Positions 52,109 through 61,800 of a stretch of 64,000 nucleotides of DNA are shown here, in pieces. Source of the DNA: CAYMTR01 sp964393405 (GTDB lineage: Bacteria > Bacteroidota > Bacteroidia > Bacteroidales > Prolixibacteraceae). Within the stretch, counting starts at the first letter, position 1, and the number at the start of each line of letters is the position of its first letter. Both the position numbers and the translations under genes were made by a program. Where the stretch lies: the NCBI GenBank assembly GCA_964393405.1, contig CAYMTR010000006.1:38449-102448 (forward strand), written 5' to 3'. Under the pieces are notes generated by a model. That model had not been told where the DNA came from, made no database searches, and saw only the letters and a program-made list of their open reading frames with translations.

Positions 52109-52891
52109 CTAATTTATTAGTGAAGTGAATATTCTGCATGCTTCTCCCGGATTACTCTCCTTCATGAAGTTCTCACCCATCAGGAAACCTCTGTACCCAT
52201 ATGTCTTTAGCGATTTTACAGTCTCAGGCGAACTAATTCCGCTTTCCGAGATTTTAATATATTTCTCGGGAATCAAAGCTGAAAGCTTTATTGATTGATT
52301 TATGTCAACATTAAAGGTCTTAAGATCTCTGTTGTTTACTCCGACAACATTCACATATTCAGAAATCTTTTCTAATTCTTCTTCATTATGTATTTCGAAT
52401 AGAATTTCAAGCCCGAGTTCTCTTGCAAGCTTAGCAAAATCGTTTACTTCCTTCTTTGTAAGAGAAGCAGCAATTAGCAATATTGCTGAAGCGCCTATAG
52501 CTTTAGCTTCGTATATCTGATATTCATCGATTATAAAATCTTTCCTGAGAAGGGGAACTTTCACAATTTCAGTGGCACTTATTAGGTCATTTGTTGATCC
52601 TCCAAAGAATTTGGAATCTGTTAATACTGAAATTGCAGAAACACCTGCTCTTTCATATCCTTCAACAACATCTTTTAAGTTTACGCGGTCATTAATTATT
52701 CCTTTTGAAGGCGACATTCTTTTGTGTTCAGCTATTATCCCAGAATGGTTTTCTGAAATTAGATATTCAGAAAAAGAGGGTACAACAGTTTTAAAAGCAG
52801 GGAATTTTATCAGTTCAGAAACAGGCATTATCCTTTTCTGTGAATCGACTTCACCTCTTTTATAATTATTTATTTCATCAAGTATTGTCAT
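52109..52891 (-). CDS. trpC: Indole-3-glycerol phosphate synthase
   Basis: 260 residues. It closes CdRP to indole-3-glycerol phosphate. Visible marks: GIIAEHKRMSPSKGIIN (the catalytic Lys region), VSAISVLTDSKFFGGSTNDL, PLLRKDFIIDEYQIYEAKAIGASAILLIAA, GLEILFEIHNEEEL, VGVNNRDLKTFNVD, ISESGISSPETV and GFLMGENFMK. These are the standard IGPS blocks. Six bases separate it from trpF and 12 from trpD, in the same operon. Confidence 0.96.
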   Translation of the reverse strand: MTILDEINNYKRGEVDSQKRIMPVSELIKFPAFKTVVPSFSEYLISENHSGIIAEHKRMSPSKGIINDRVNLKDVVEGYERAGVSAISVLTDSKFFGGSTNDLISATEIVKVPLLRKDFIIDEYQIYEAKAIGASAILLIAASLTKKEVNDFAKLARELGLEILFEIHNEEELEKISEYVNVVGVNNRDLKTFNVDINQSIKLSALIPEKYIKISESGISSPETVKSLKTYGYRGFLMGENFMKESNPGEACRIFTSLIN

Positions 52892-52903
52892 TTGAATTCA
52901 CTT

Positions 52904-53890
52904 TTACTCAGTTACAATTTCAAGAACTTTAGCAGCTTTGCTACCAAACAATGAGCTTCTTGCTTCTTCAATGCAAGCCTCGATTGTTTTTTCGGGGCAC
53001 ATTGTTTTTATTGCCATTCCTGAGTTTACAAGAACAACATTGTTTTGAGCTTCAGTTCCTTCTCCTTTAAGTACTGATTTGAAAATTGCAGCAGCTTCTT
53101 CAACTGTATGTCCACCAAATAATTGTTCTTGTTTTAACCTCTTCATTCCAATCTTTTCCGGTGAAATCATAATATCATTTGTATTAGAAACAACCTTAAA
53201 ATCAGAAGTAAGAGATATTTCATCGTAGCCATCCATAGAATAGATTATGGAATATTGTATCCCTGTTTGTTGGAATAGGTAATTATACAACCTAACAGTT
53301 TCAAGATCATATACTCCGGTTATTTGGTACTGTGGTTTTGCAGGATTAACAATAGGGCCTATCAGGTTGAAGAAAGTCTTCATACCTAATTCTTTTCTAA
53401 TGGGTCCAACAGCTTTCATTGCCGGATGGAACAACGGGGCATGCATATATGTAAAGCCTGATTTATCCATGTGTCTTTTTAATGTGTCCTGATCGTTAGT
53501 AAACTTATATCCGAAGTATTCCATCACATTACTTGATCCGCAGGCAGATGAAACTCCGAAGTTACCATGTTTTGCAACATTATATCCAGCCCCTGCAACA
53601 ACTAATGATGATAGAGTTGAGATATTGAAAGTGTCCTTACCATCACCTCCTGTGCCACAAAGATCAATTGTTTTGAACTCAGATAAATTTACATAGACAC
53701 AAAGCTCAATAAGTGCATCTCTAAAGCCGGCAAGCTCTTCAGGAGTTATGTTTCTCATCATGTAAACCGACATGAATGCTGTAACCTGCGACTGGTTATA
53801 CTTTAAAGCAGCAATGTTTTTTAAAAGATTTTTAGCGTCTTCCCTTGAAAGAGTGCGATGCTGAATGAGCTTTTCTAATATTGTTTTCAT
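52904..53890 (-). CDS. trpD: Anthranilate phosphoribosyltransferase
   Basis: 328 residues. It transfers phosphoribose from PRPP to anthranilate. The PRPP-binding GTGGDGKDTFNIST motif is present (DLCGTGGDGKDTFNISTLSSLVVAGAG), and VAKHGNFGVSSACGSSNVMEYFGY and HPAMKAVGPIRKELGMKTFFNLIGPIVNPAKP match the family. The N-terminal helical domain carries LSREDAKNLLKNI. It is a stand-alone TrpD without a glutaminase fusion; trpG is 9 bases upstream. Confidence 0.96.
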   Translation of the reverse strand: MKTILEKLIQHRTLSREDAKNLLKNIAALKYNQSQVTAFMSVYMMRNITPEELAGFRDALIELCVYVNLSEFKTIDLCGTGGDGKDTFNISTLSSLVVAGAGYNVAKHGNFGVSSACGSSNVMEYFGYKFTNDQDTLKRHMDKSGFTYMHAPLFHPAMKAVGPIRKELGMKTFFNLIGPIVNPAKPQYQITGVYDLETVRLYNYLFQQTGIQYSIIYSMDGYDEISLTSDFKVVSNTNDIMISPEKIGMKRLKQEQLFGGHTVEEAAAIFKSVLKGEGTEAQNNVVLVNSGMAIKTMCPEKTIEACIEEARSSLFGSKAAKVLEIVTE

Positions 53891-53899
53891 AAGCGATAT

Positions 53900-54484
53900 T
53901 TATTTCCCGTTTAGAAAGTTTGCCATTATCTGTTTTCCACTTGGAGTAAGAACTGATTCAGGATGAAACTGAACACCTCTTACGTCATATGATTTGTGAT
54001 ACAGAGCCATAATATGACCGTCGTTGTCTTTAGCTGAAACTATCAAGTCGTTAGGTATGCTTTCAGGATCTACTACCCAGCTGTGATATCTGCCTGCTTC
54101 AATAGTATCAACCAACCAGCGGAAAGTCCTATCGTGGTTATCAATGATATTTACCTGAGTAGCTACTCCGTGATATACTTTATTGAGGTTCAATAGTTTT
54201 GCGCCGTAAACCTCAGCTATTGCCTGGCATCCTAAGCAAACTCCAAATATGCTTTTCTCTTGACCATAGGTCGAAATCAGTTCTTTAAGTATTCCTGCTT
54301 CATCAGGCACTCCGGGGCCCGGAGAAAGAATTATTTTATCATAGTAAGCAACATCCTCAATCGATATTTTATCATTGCGATAAACATCCACTGCGTCATC
54401 GTGAATAAGTTCTTTTATAATGTGAACCAGGTTGTAAGTGAACGAGTCGTAGTTATCGAGCACCAATATTTTATTTTTTGTCAT
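53900..54484 (-). CDS. trpG: Anthranilate synthase glutamine amidotransferase subunit
   Basis: 194 residues. It provides ammonia from glutamine to TrpE. Class I triad: Cys83 in GVCLGCQAIAEVYG, His174 and Glu176 in VQFHPESVLTP. The opening ILVLDNYDSFTYNLVHIIKEL and the LSPGPGVPDEAG oxyanion segment match TrpG/PabA. It is in the trp operon between trpE (11 bases upstream) and trpD. Many bacteria use one such subunit for both tryptophan and folate, but here position favours TrpG. Confidence 0.95.
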   Translation of the reverse strand: MTKNKILVLDNYDSFTYNLVHIIKELIHDDAVDVYRNDKISIEDVAYYDKIILSPGPGVPDEAGILKELISTYGQEKSIFGVCLGCQAIAEVYGAKLLNLNKVYHGVATQVNIIDNHDRTFRWLVDTIEAGRYHSWVVDPESIPNDLIVSAKDNDGHIMALYHKSYDVRGVQFHPESVLTPSGKQIMANFLNGK

Positions 54485-54495
54485 ATTCTCTTTAT

Positions 54496-55929
54496 TTAAA
54501 AACTTAATTCCTTATTTATTTTTTCTGCTTCTTCAATTGCCATCTTTAAGGCTCCAAGCTTATTGTTCACTTCCTGAAGCTCATTTTCAGCTTTTGATTC
54601 AGAAACTATTCCTGCACCTGCCTGGTAAGTAAGAGAGTTGTTCTTACTCATGAAAGTTCTGATTGTAATGGCATGGTTGATGTCTCCGTTAAACCCTATG
54701 AACCCTATGGCTCCTCCGTAATACGAACGGCTTACGTTCTCAAGTTTATCTATTATCTCCATGGCTTTGAATTTTGGTGCTCCGGAAAGAGTTCCGGCAG
54801 GGAAGGTGTCGCCGAAAACTTTTATAGTATTGGTGCCCGGTTTTAATTCTCCACTTACTTCCGATACAAGGTGCAATACATGAGAGTAGTACTGAACTTC
54901 TCTGTAAGTGTCTACTTTAACGTTTGATGAGTTTCTGCTGAGGTCATTTCGTGCGAGGTCAACCAGCATGACATGTTCTGCATTTTCCTTTTTATCAGCT
55001 GAGAGTTCTATTGCTAGCTTTCTATCGTTTTCATCATCGCCCGACCGTTTGAAAGTTCCTGCTATAGGATTAATGATTGCCTTGTTTTTGTTTACTATTA
55101 GCTGTGCTTCAGGTGATGAGCCAAAAATCTTGTAATTGCAGAAGTCAAAATAGAAAAGGTAAGGTGAAGGGTTTACGCGACGTAAAGCTCTGTATACGTT
55201 AAATTCATCTCCTGAAAACCTTTGCTGAAACCTTCTTGAAAGGACAATCTGAAATACGTCTCCGAGGTAGCAATGTTTCTTACCCATTTCAACCATCTCC
55301 ATGTATTCTTCTGCTGTAATGTTTGAAGTCTCTTCTCCCTCTGTTCTGAATTGAAATGTTACAACATTCTGGTTAAGCAATATCTTCGAGATATCTGAGG
55401 CATGGCTCTTGTCTCCATTTAAGCTGTTTTCCAGAAGAGTAATGTCGTTATTGAAATGATTGATTGCAATTACATACCTATGGAAGGCATATCTGAGTTC
55501 AGGGATATTCGTATCATTGTTATCTCTTTTCCTCATTTTTAGGGTCTCGAAATATTTAACTGCATCATAAGTTGTATATCCCCATAACCCGTTAGCAATA
55601 CCTTTTTCTTTAATTTCTTTTGTTTCAAAGGAATTAATGAATTCATAAAGGTTGTCGGCTACATGATTTTCGTTTGTTATTTCTTCTTTGAGTGTAATTT
55701 GTCCGGGGAGACTTTTAATTATCAATCCGTTGTTGACTTCAATACTTGCCAGCTCATCAAAGCAAATATAACTCATACTGTTGCTTGATCCATGGTAATC
55801 GCTACTTTCAAGAAGTAAGGTGTTTGGGTACTGGTCTCGCATTTTGAGATAAACGCTAACCGGGGTTACAAGGTCGGCTACACTGCCTGAGAGCCTTGTA
55901 ATTCTTGAGTTGATTTTTATTTTTTCCAT
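54496..55929 (-). CDS. trpE: Anthranilate synthase component I
   Basis: 477 residues. It makes anthranilate from chorismate with ammonia from TrpG. The N-terminal domain has the LLLES motif (38-42), the usual tryptophan feedback site. The chorismate-binding part shows FQIVLSRRFQQRFSGDEFNVYRALRRVNPSPYLFYFDF, GSSPEAQLIV, NPIAGTFKRSGDDENDRKLAIELSADKKENAEHVMLVDLARNDLSRNS and FPAGTLSGAPKFKAMEII. The order and the leader upstream show it is the first gene of the tryptophan operon. A 71-base spacer separates the attenuator hairpin from its ATG. Confidence 0.96.
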   Translation of the reverse strand: MEKIKINSRITRLSGSVADLVTPVSVYLKMRDQYPNTLLLESSDYHGSSNSMSYICFDELASIEVNNGLIIKSLPGQITLKEEITNENHVADNLYEFINSFETKEIKEKGIANGLWGYTTYDAVKYFETLKMRKRDNNDTNIPELRYAFHRYVIAINHFNNDITLLENSLNGDKSHASDISKILLNQNVVTFQFRTEGEETSNITAEEYMEMVEMGKKHCYLGDVFQIVLSRRFQQRFSGDEFNVYRALRRVNPSPYLFYFDFCNYKIFGSSPEAQLIVNKNKAIINPIAGTFKRSGDDENDRKLAIELSADKKENAEHVMLVDLARNDLSRNSSNVKVDTYREVQYYSHVLHLVSEVSGELKPGTNTIKVFGDTFPAGTLSGAPKFKAMEIIDKLENVSRSYYGGAIGFIGFNGDINHAITIRTFMSKNNSLTYQAGAGIVSESKAENELQEVNNKLGALKMAIEEAEKINKELSF

Positions 55930-56000
55930 TTTATTTATTTTATCTTTTTTACTTTATTTTGCTTTTCATTTTTGTGATTTGGAGCTGCCTGAAATGAAAA

Positions 56001-56029
56001 AAGGCTCGCCGGAAGTTCCGACAAGCCTT
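56001..56029 (-). terminator. trp operon attenuator hairpin
   Basis: On the minus strand the 12-bp stem AAGGCTTGTCGG / CCGGCGAGCCTT (with two G-U pairs and an AACTT loop) is followed by TTTTTT. It lies between the leader peptide and trpE, the position of a transcription attenuator. Confidence 0.85.
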
Positions 56030-56094
56030 AAATATCTTTTTACTGATAATACATAAGTAGCCCGCTCAACTCCCGATAGAGAATTTAAAGCTGT
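56021..56094 (-). promoter_or_regulatory. Predicted trp antiterminator
   Basis: On the minus strand ACAGCTTTAAAT (56083-56094), just after the Trp codons, can pair with ATTTAAGGCTTGT (56021-56033) over 12 pairs with one U bulge. This uses the left arm of the terminator, so forming it prevents termination. The geometry fits: ribosomes stalled on Trp codons leave it free; ribosomes reaching the stop codon cover it. Confidence 0.7.
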
Positions 56095-56128
56095 GCCACC
56101 ACCATGTATTTGCAGTTCTTGTTTTCAT
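56066..56128 (-). CDS. trpL: trp leader peptide with three consecutive Trp codons
   Basis: A 20-residue peptide, MKTRTANTWWWHSFKFSIGS, encoded from ATG 56128 to TGA 56066, too short to be found by ordinary ORF cut-offs. Three TGG codons in a row form a tryptophan sensor: with little charged tRNA-Trp the ribosome stalls there. An A-rich stretch precedes the ATG, as in many Bacteroidota starts. It is followed by an antiterminator/terminator pair and the trp operon, the classical attenuation layout. The assignment rests on codon content and position; the peptide itself has no known family. Confidence 0.88.
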   Translation of the reverse strand: MKTRTANTWWWHSFKFSIGS

Positions 56129-56146
56129 TTTTCTTTTTTGATAATG

Positions 56147-56177
56147 CAAATAAAATTATTGATTTTATAAAATCAAA
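56147..56177 (-). promoter_or_regulatory. Promoter of the trp operon
   Basis: On the minus strand TTTG (56174-56177) and TTTATTTG (56147-56154; one mismatch to TAnnTTTG) are 19-20 bases apart. The start would lie near 56140, 12 bases before the leader ATG. Confidence 0.65.
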
Positions 56178-56280
56178 GCATTTAATGATAAATTTATCAA
56201 TTAAAACTTCATTTATTTTATAATATGGTATAATTCAATTAAATAAAGTTACAACTATTTAGTTAACATTGAAACCAAGT

Positions 56281-58692
56281 TTATGCTTCTGTAAATGGAA
56301 GCTCAACAAAGAATGTAGATCCCTCACCAAGTTTAGAATCAAAATATAACTTACCATCCATCAATTTTACAATACTTTGGCTTATTGACAGTCCCAATCC
56401 TGTACCTTCAGTCATCAAATCGGCCTGGAAGTATCGGTTGAAAACTTTTTCTTTATCTTCATCTTTAATGCCAATTCCGGTATCTTTTACGTAAAGTATG
56501 ATTTTATTATCGACAGGATTTATAAAATAGCCTAATTCAATCTTTCCTTTATTAGTAAATTTAAAGGCGTTATTCAAAAGATTGCTCATTACTTGATACA
56601 GCTTGTCAGGGTCAGAAATCATTGAATCTTTTCCTTCAGGCAACATCGTTTTTATTGAAAAATCAATCTTATTAGCCTTTTCGCTTGTTTTATAATACTC
56701 AGAAAGATCATCAACTAATTTATTAATATTGAATGTCTTATTATTGAGATCCATTTTGTTTGCATCAATCTTTGCAATGTTGATTATGTCATCAATTAAA
56801 TGCAGAACCTGTTCTGTATCGTGCTTAATAATATTAACAAAGTTGTTCTTGTCTTTTTTATCTATATCTTCTTCAGTCAACAGGTTAGAAAAGCCAACAA
56901 TTGCATTGAGCGGTGTTCTGATCTTATGGCTCATGTTACCCAGATATGCTGATTTCATCCTGTCAGATTCTTCAGCTTTTTCTTTAGCTTTAATAAGTTC
57001 TTGTTGAATAATTATTCGCTCGGTAATGTCTTCAAGCAATCCGATTAGTTGTTTTGGTTTGCGACTTTCATCGCGCTTGGTGATAAGTACCGAAGCACTT
57101 AACCAGATGATTCCTCTTTCAGGATGGGCGACCCTAAAGTCAGCAGACAAGGTGTCTTTCATGCCTCTTCTCAATGAATCAAATTGATCTGTTATTTGTT
57201 TTAGGTCAGAAGGATAAATGTTTTCAAGAACGTTTTCTGCGTTTTTTATCGACTTTCCATTAGAAAGGAACTTCCATTCTTCTGATAGTAAAATGGCATC
57301 GGTTCTGAAATCGTATTCACAGAATACAAGTCCTGAATTTTTCACTGCCAAACTTAATTTCTTCTTCTCTTCTTCTAACTTTCCCTGTAGGCTTTTTATC
57401 TCGCTAAGATCAATAAATGTCTCCATTATTGCCTGCTTCCCATCCATAAACATTCGGGTAACATTTCTCAATATTGGGATGTTCTCTCCTTTAGAGTTAA
57501 GGATAACACTCTCAAATCCGGGTATGTTTTCACTTGTTGTTTTCAATATCTCTTTCTGATCATCAGTCAATGGTGAAAAGAAATTTTGAGTTACATTGCC
57601 TAATATAGCATCTTCAGGAGCATCAATTAGGTCACAAGCGTATGGGTTAGCTGTAACAATAAGGCTTGAGGCCGCATCAGTTATTATGATTCCAACCGGA
57701 ACTTGCTCAATAATATGCCTTTTGGTGTTTTCGCTGGCTTCTATTTCACCGTTCTTAAGATGATAATCGCTTATCATCCTTGCAACCTTGCCCATTTCCG
57801 AAGAGTTGCTTATTAAGGGTTGAATGGCAACTGAGTTACCCTTTTCAAGCGATTTTGATATTTTGTTTAAAGGTGAAATTACCCATAGCAAAAGACCTAA
57901 AATTAAAAGGATTAATGTTAGCAACATTGCTGCAGTCATTAACCAGTTGTCTGATGAAGTTGTATTCTGCCATAAAGAAAGGAACGGGAGTTTAAGGTCT
58001 ATTATCATTTTTTGGGCTGTAGTGCCGTCATATGATAACATTGGCCTTTCAATTCTGATTATTTTGCTTGGTATAGGAGGTAATATTTCATCGTTGTTTT
58101 TAAAATCTACGCTTGAATTGTTAAGCTCTTTTTCATAGAAACTGATCCATCTGTCATCTATTTGTGAAGCAGAGAATAAAAAACCTCTAGGGTTATCTTT
58201 TTCGCCAATTACTGTCCCGAATATCCTGTATAGCTTATTATCCCCATGAAAGTAAAAATCTGAGGAGTTGACTGACATAAACATGTTTTTTATTTCCTCT
58301 CCTGTAATCGACAAAAGGTGTTGGTCAACTTTTCTGTGAGAGAAAAAGTAAAAAGGCGTGGCATCAGATTTGTAAAACCAAATAGCATCGACATTGAAAT
58401 GTGACATCACCATTGTGTCAAGCTCAAATGAAATAATCTCTGCTATAGGGGTGGGCTGACTGATAAATGTGTATGTTGTGCCCGAACTGCCCACTTCTAA
58501 ATTATATGTCTGGCTTATTTCAGACCTTTCAGGCGAAAGCATTTTATCAATCAGGATGTTATACTCATCGCTAATTGAATTCTTGATCAACTTCAGCTCG
58601 TTCTCCGCTCTGTAATGAAGAATACTTATCCCCGTAAATACTATTATTGATATCCCTATGATCAACCATATAAAACGATAGAGTAGTTTCAT
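56281..58692 (-). CDS. Membrane-bound PAS sensor histidine kinase
   Basis: 803 residues. Two membrane segments (about 7-26 and 251-273) bracket a ~220-residue extracytoplasmic sensor domain (FELDTMVMSHFNVDAIWFYKSD, resembling CHASE-type domains). A signalling linker follows, then a PAS domain (about 323-430, HIIEQVPVGIIITDAASSLIVTANPYACDLI), a second PAS/PAC region (about 445-570, with LIGLLEDITERIIIQQELIKAKEKAEESDRMKSAYLGNMSHKIRTPLNAIVGFSNLL), and the HisKA with phosphorylated His589. The ATPase has the N-box LYQVMSNLLNNAFKFTN and G-boxes DTGIGIKDEDKEKVFNRYF, GTGLGLSISQSI. No receiver domain or response regulator is encoded beside it, so it is an orphan sensor. The C-terminus lies about 100 bases from the trp promoter. 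Confidence 0.93.
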   Translation of the reverse strand: MKLLYRFIWLIIGISIIVFTGISILHYRAENELKLIKNSISDEYNILIDKMLSPERSEISQTYNLEVGSSGTTYTFISQPTPIAEIISFELDTMVMSHFNVDAIWFYKSDATPFYFFSHRKVDQHLLSITGEEIKNMFMSVNSSDFYFHGDNKLYRIFGTVIGEKDNPRGFLFSASQIDDRWISFYEKELNNSSVDFKNNDEILPPIPSKIIRIERPMLSYDGTTAQKMIIDLKLPFLSLWQNTTSSDNWLMTAAMLLTLILLILGLLLWVISPLNKISKSLEKGNSVAIQPLISNSSEMGKVARMISDYHLKNGEIEASENTKRHIIEQVPVGIIITDAASSLIVTANPYACDLIDAPEDAILGNVTQNFFSPLTDDQKEILKTTSENIPGFESVILNSKGENIPILRNVTRMFMDGKQAIMETFIDLSEIKSLQGKLEEEKKKLSLAVKNSGLVFCEYDFRTDAILLSEEWKFLSNGKSIKNAENVLENIYPSDLKQITDQFDSLRRGMKDTLSADFRVAHPERGIIWLSASVLITKRDESRKPKQLIGLLEDITERIIIQQELIKAKEKAEESDRMKSAYLGNMSHKIRTPLNAIVGFSNLLTEEDIDKKDKNNFVNIIKHDTEQVLHLIDDIINIAKIDANKMDLNNKTFNINKLVDDLSEYYKTSEKANKIDFSIKTMLPEGKDSMISDPDKLYQVMSNLLNNAFKFTNKGKIELGYFINPVDNKIILYVKDTGIGIKDEDKEKVFNRYFQADLMTEGTGLGLSISQSIVKLMDGKLYFDSKLGEGSTFFVELPFTEA

Positions 58693-58817
58693 GATGATAT
58701 TTTTTTAAACTATAATTGAAAAATCTGATCCCCGGTTTGTATTAAATGCAAAATACCAGCTTAATATACAATTTCCTTTTCAGATTTAAAAAGGAAAGTT
58801 AAGAAAATCCTGATTAC

Positions 58818-58845
58818 AAAAAAAGCCATTTATGATAAATGGCTT
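58818..58845 (-). terminator. Terminator of purL
   Basis: AAGCCATTTA (58823-58832) pairs with TAAATGGCTT (58836-58845), loop TGA. On the minus strand a T-run (complement of 58818-58824) follows, so it ends purL. Confidence 0.85.
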
Positions 58846-58870
58846 ATATTATTTTTATTTAATGCTTATT

Positions 58871-61800
58871 CTATTGAATTTTTTCCTCGATCCATTTTCT
58901 TGCATTGACAAAGGCTTTCATCCATGGAGTTACATCATCGTTCTTATTTTCATTCGGATAATAGGGGCATTGCCATGGCATAACCGCCCTTTCAGGGTGA
59001 GGCATCATTGCAAGATGTCTTCCGTCTGTTGAGCATAAGCCTGCGGTATCAAATTCTGAACCATTGGGGTTTCCCGGGTATCCTGAGAATGAATATTTGA
59101 CGGCAATATTGTATTTGTCTTCACCAGATGGCAAAGAGAATTTGCCTTCTCCATGTGCAACCCAAACTCCTAATCTTTCTCCTTCCATATCACCTAACAT
59201 CACTGAATTATTGGGCTGTATAGTAACGTTAAGGTATTCTGATTCAAACTTGTGGCTTTCATTATGCAGCATCGTTGGCTTTATTGATTCTCCTTGTTCG
59301 ACAAGGTTCAACTCTACCATAAGCTGACAACCGTTGCAAATTCCTAAACTCAATGTGTCTTCTCTTTTGTAGAAGTTTTCAAGTGCAATTCTAGCTTTGT
59401 CGTTGAATTTAAAAGCTCCTGCCCATCCTTTTGCTGAACCTAATACGTCAGAGTTGGAGAACCCTCCAACAAACACTATCATATTCAAATCGCTAAGGTC
59501 TTCTCTGCCACTTATAAGGTCTGTCATGTGGATATCTTTTACTTCCATTCCGGCAAGGTACATTGCATAAGCCATCTCCCTGTCACCGTTTACACCTTTT
59601 TCCCTGATTATGGCTGCTTTAACTTTAGAAATGTTTTTGTGGAAAGGATCTAATCCTAATGAAGAATATTTTCCATCGAAGTTTTTAAAATTGAAGCTAA
59701 GCTCATTCTTTTTATAGTTTCTAAACCTTTCCAGCGCTTTTTCTTCTCCGCTTTGTTTCCTGTCAAGCAAATATGATGTTTTAAACCATAGGTCGCGAAG
59801 CGATTGTATGTCAAATTCATAAGTATCGTCGTAATTTTTTACTGTTACTTTCCCTGAATTTGATGGTTTTCCAATCTTTACATATTGGATGTCATTATAA
59901 GCTAGTATATCTTCTGCTTTCTCGTCTGCCTGGAATATTACACCCGGGTTTTCAGCAAAAAGCAGTTTTATTATATCTTTTTCTTCAACTTTTGTAAAGT
60001 CGGCTTCAATACCTATGCTGTTGTCGCTAAAACACATCTCAAGTAAGGATGTTATAAGACCACCACCACCTATGTCGTGACCACTATATATTTTCCCCGA
60101 TTCAATTAGCTCCTGCAAAGTATTGAATGCATTGATAAAGTATTCTGAATCAGTGACTGTCGGAGTGCTTGTTCCAAGCTTGTTGATCATCTGGGCAAAA
60201 GCACTTCCTCCTAATTCACGTGGTGCCTTAGAAAAATCGATGTAGTAAATCGGCTTGTCATTAACCAATACAGGCTCCACTACTTTCTTTACATCGCTTA
60301 CTTCTCCTGATGCTGAAATAATTACCGTCCCGGGAGAGTAAACAACATCGTTTTTATATTTCTGGGTCATGGAGCAGCTGTCTTTCCCTGTTGGTATGTT
60401 GATACCTAACGAACATGCAAAATCGCTTGCTGCTTTTACCCCTTCATATATTCTTGAATCTTCACCTTCATTTTTACATGGCCACATCCAGTTTGCACTC
60501 AGGCTTATTCCCTTTAATTTGTCGGTCATAGGAGCCCATACAATGTTTGTAAGTGCCTCTGCTATCGATAGTATCGAGCCGTTTGCTGCATTTATCAATC
60601 CAGCTGCTGGAGCATGTCCTAAAGCCGATGCTAAACCGCTTTCCCCTGTGAAATCAAGTGTTATTACCCCAAGATTGTTTAATGGAAGCTGTAGTTTTCC
60701 TGCACATTGTTGTTTAGCTATTCTTCCTGTAACCGAACGGTCAACCTTATTTGTGAGCCAATCCTTACATGCAACATTCTCAATTTGAAGTACATTCTCA
60801 ACATATTCCTGAATATTTGCCTGATCATAGATTAATTCCGAGAAACCAGGTTCTATCTTTTTGTCAACCATTATTGTTTTTGGAGGATTGCCAAACATAT
60901 GCTCTAGTTTCCAGTTTATTGGCTTTTCATTTGTTTCTTCTTTTTCGAAGACAAATTTCATGTCGTTTGTTGTATCCCCGATAACATACATTGGTGCGCG
61001 TTCCCTTTCTGCAATTTTCTTCAGTGTTTCAAGGTTTTCTTCCTTGATTACCAATCCCATCCTTTCTTGCGATTCGTTGCCTATAATTTCTTTAAGGGAA
61101 AGTGTAGGGTCACCAACAGGAAGGTTATCTATAATTATTCTTCCGCCGGTATCTTCAACAAGCTCTGAAAGACAGTTCAAATGTCCTCCTGCTCCATGGT
61201 CGTGAATCGAAACTATAGGGTTATTTTCTGTTTCTGCAAGCGCACGTATGGTGTTGTAAACCCTTTTCTGCATTTCAGGATTAGCTCTTTGCACCGCGTT
61301 CAGCTCAATAGAATTTTCAAACTCACCTGTTGCAACTGACGATACAGCTCCTCCTCCCATTCCTATTCGGTAGTTGTCGCCTCCAAGCAAAACAACCTTT
61401 TGTCCGGGTACCGGCACATCCTTCAGACTGTCTTCTTCTCTCCCGAAACCAATACCACCGGCAAGCATTATCACTTTGTCGTATGCAAATTTCTTGTTGT
61501 TTTCAAAATGCTCGAACGTAAGAAGGCTACCGTTAATAAGAGGCTGACCAAATTTATTGCCGAAATCGCTGGCTCCGTTCGATGCTTTAATTAGTATTTC
61601 CTCAGGTGTTTGATATAGCCATGGTCTTTCTTCTGTCGACTGTTCCCATTTTCTGCTTTCTTCAGTTCTAGGATAAGCAGTCATGTAAACAGCTGTTCCT
61701 GCAATAGGAAAAGCACCTTTTCCTCCAGCTATCCTATCGCGGATTTCACCGCCGGTACCTGTTGAAGCTCCATTGAAGGGCTCAACAGTAGTAGGGAAGT

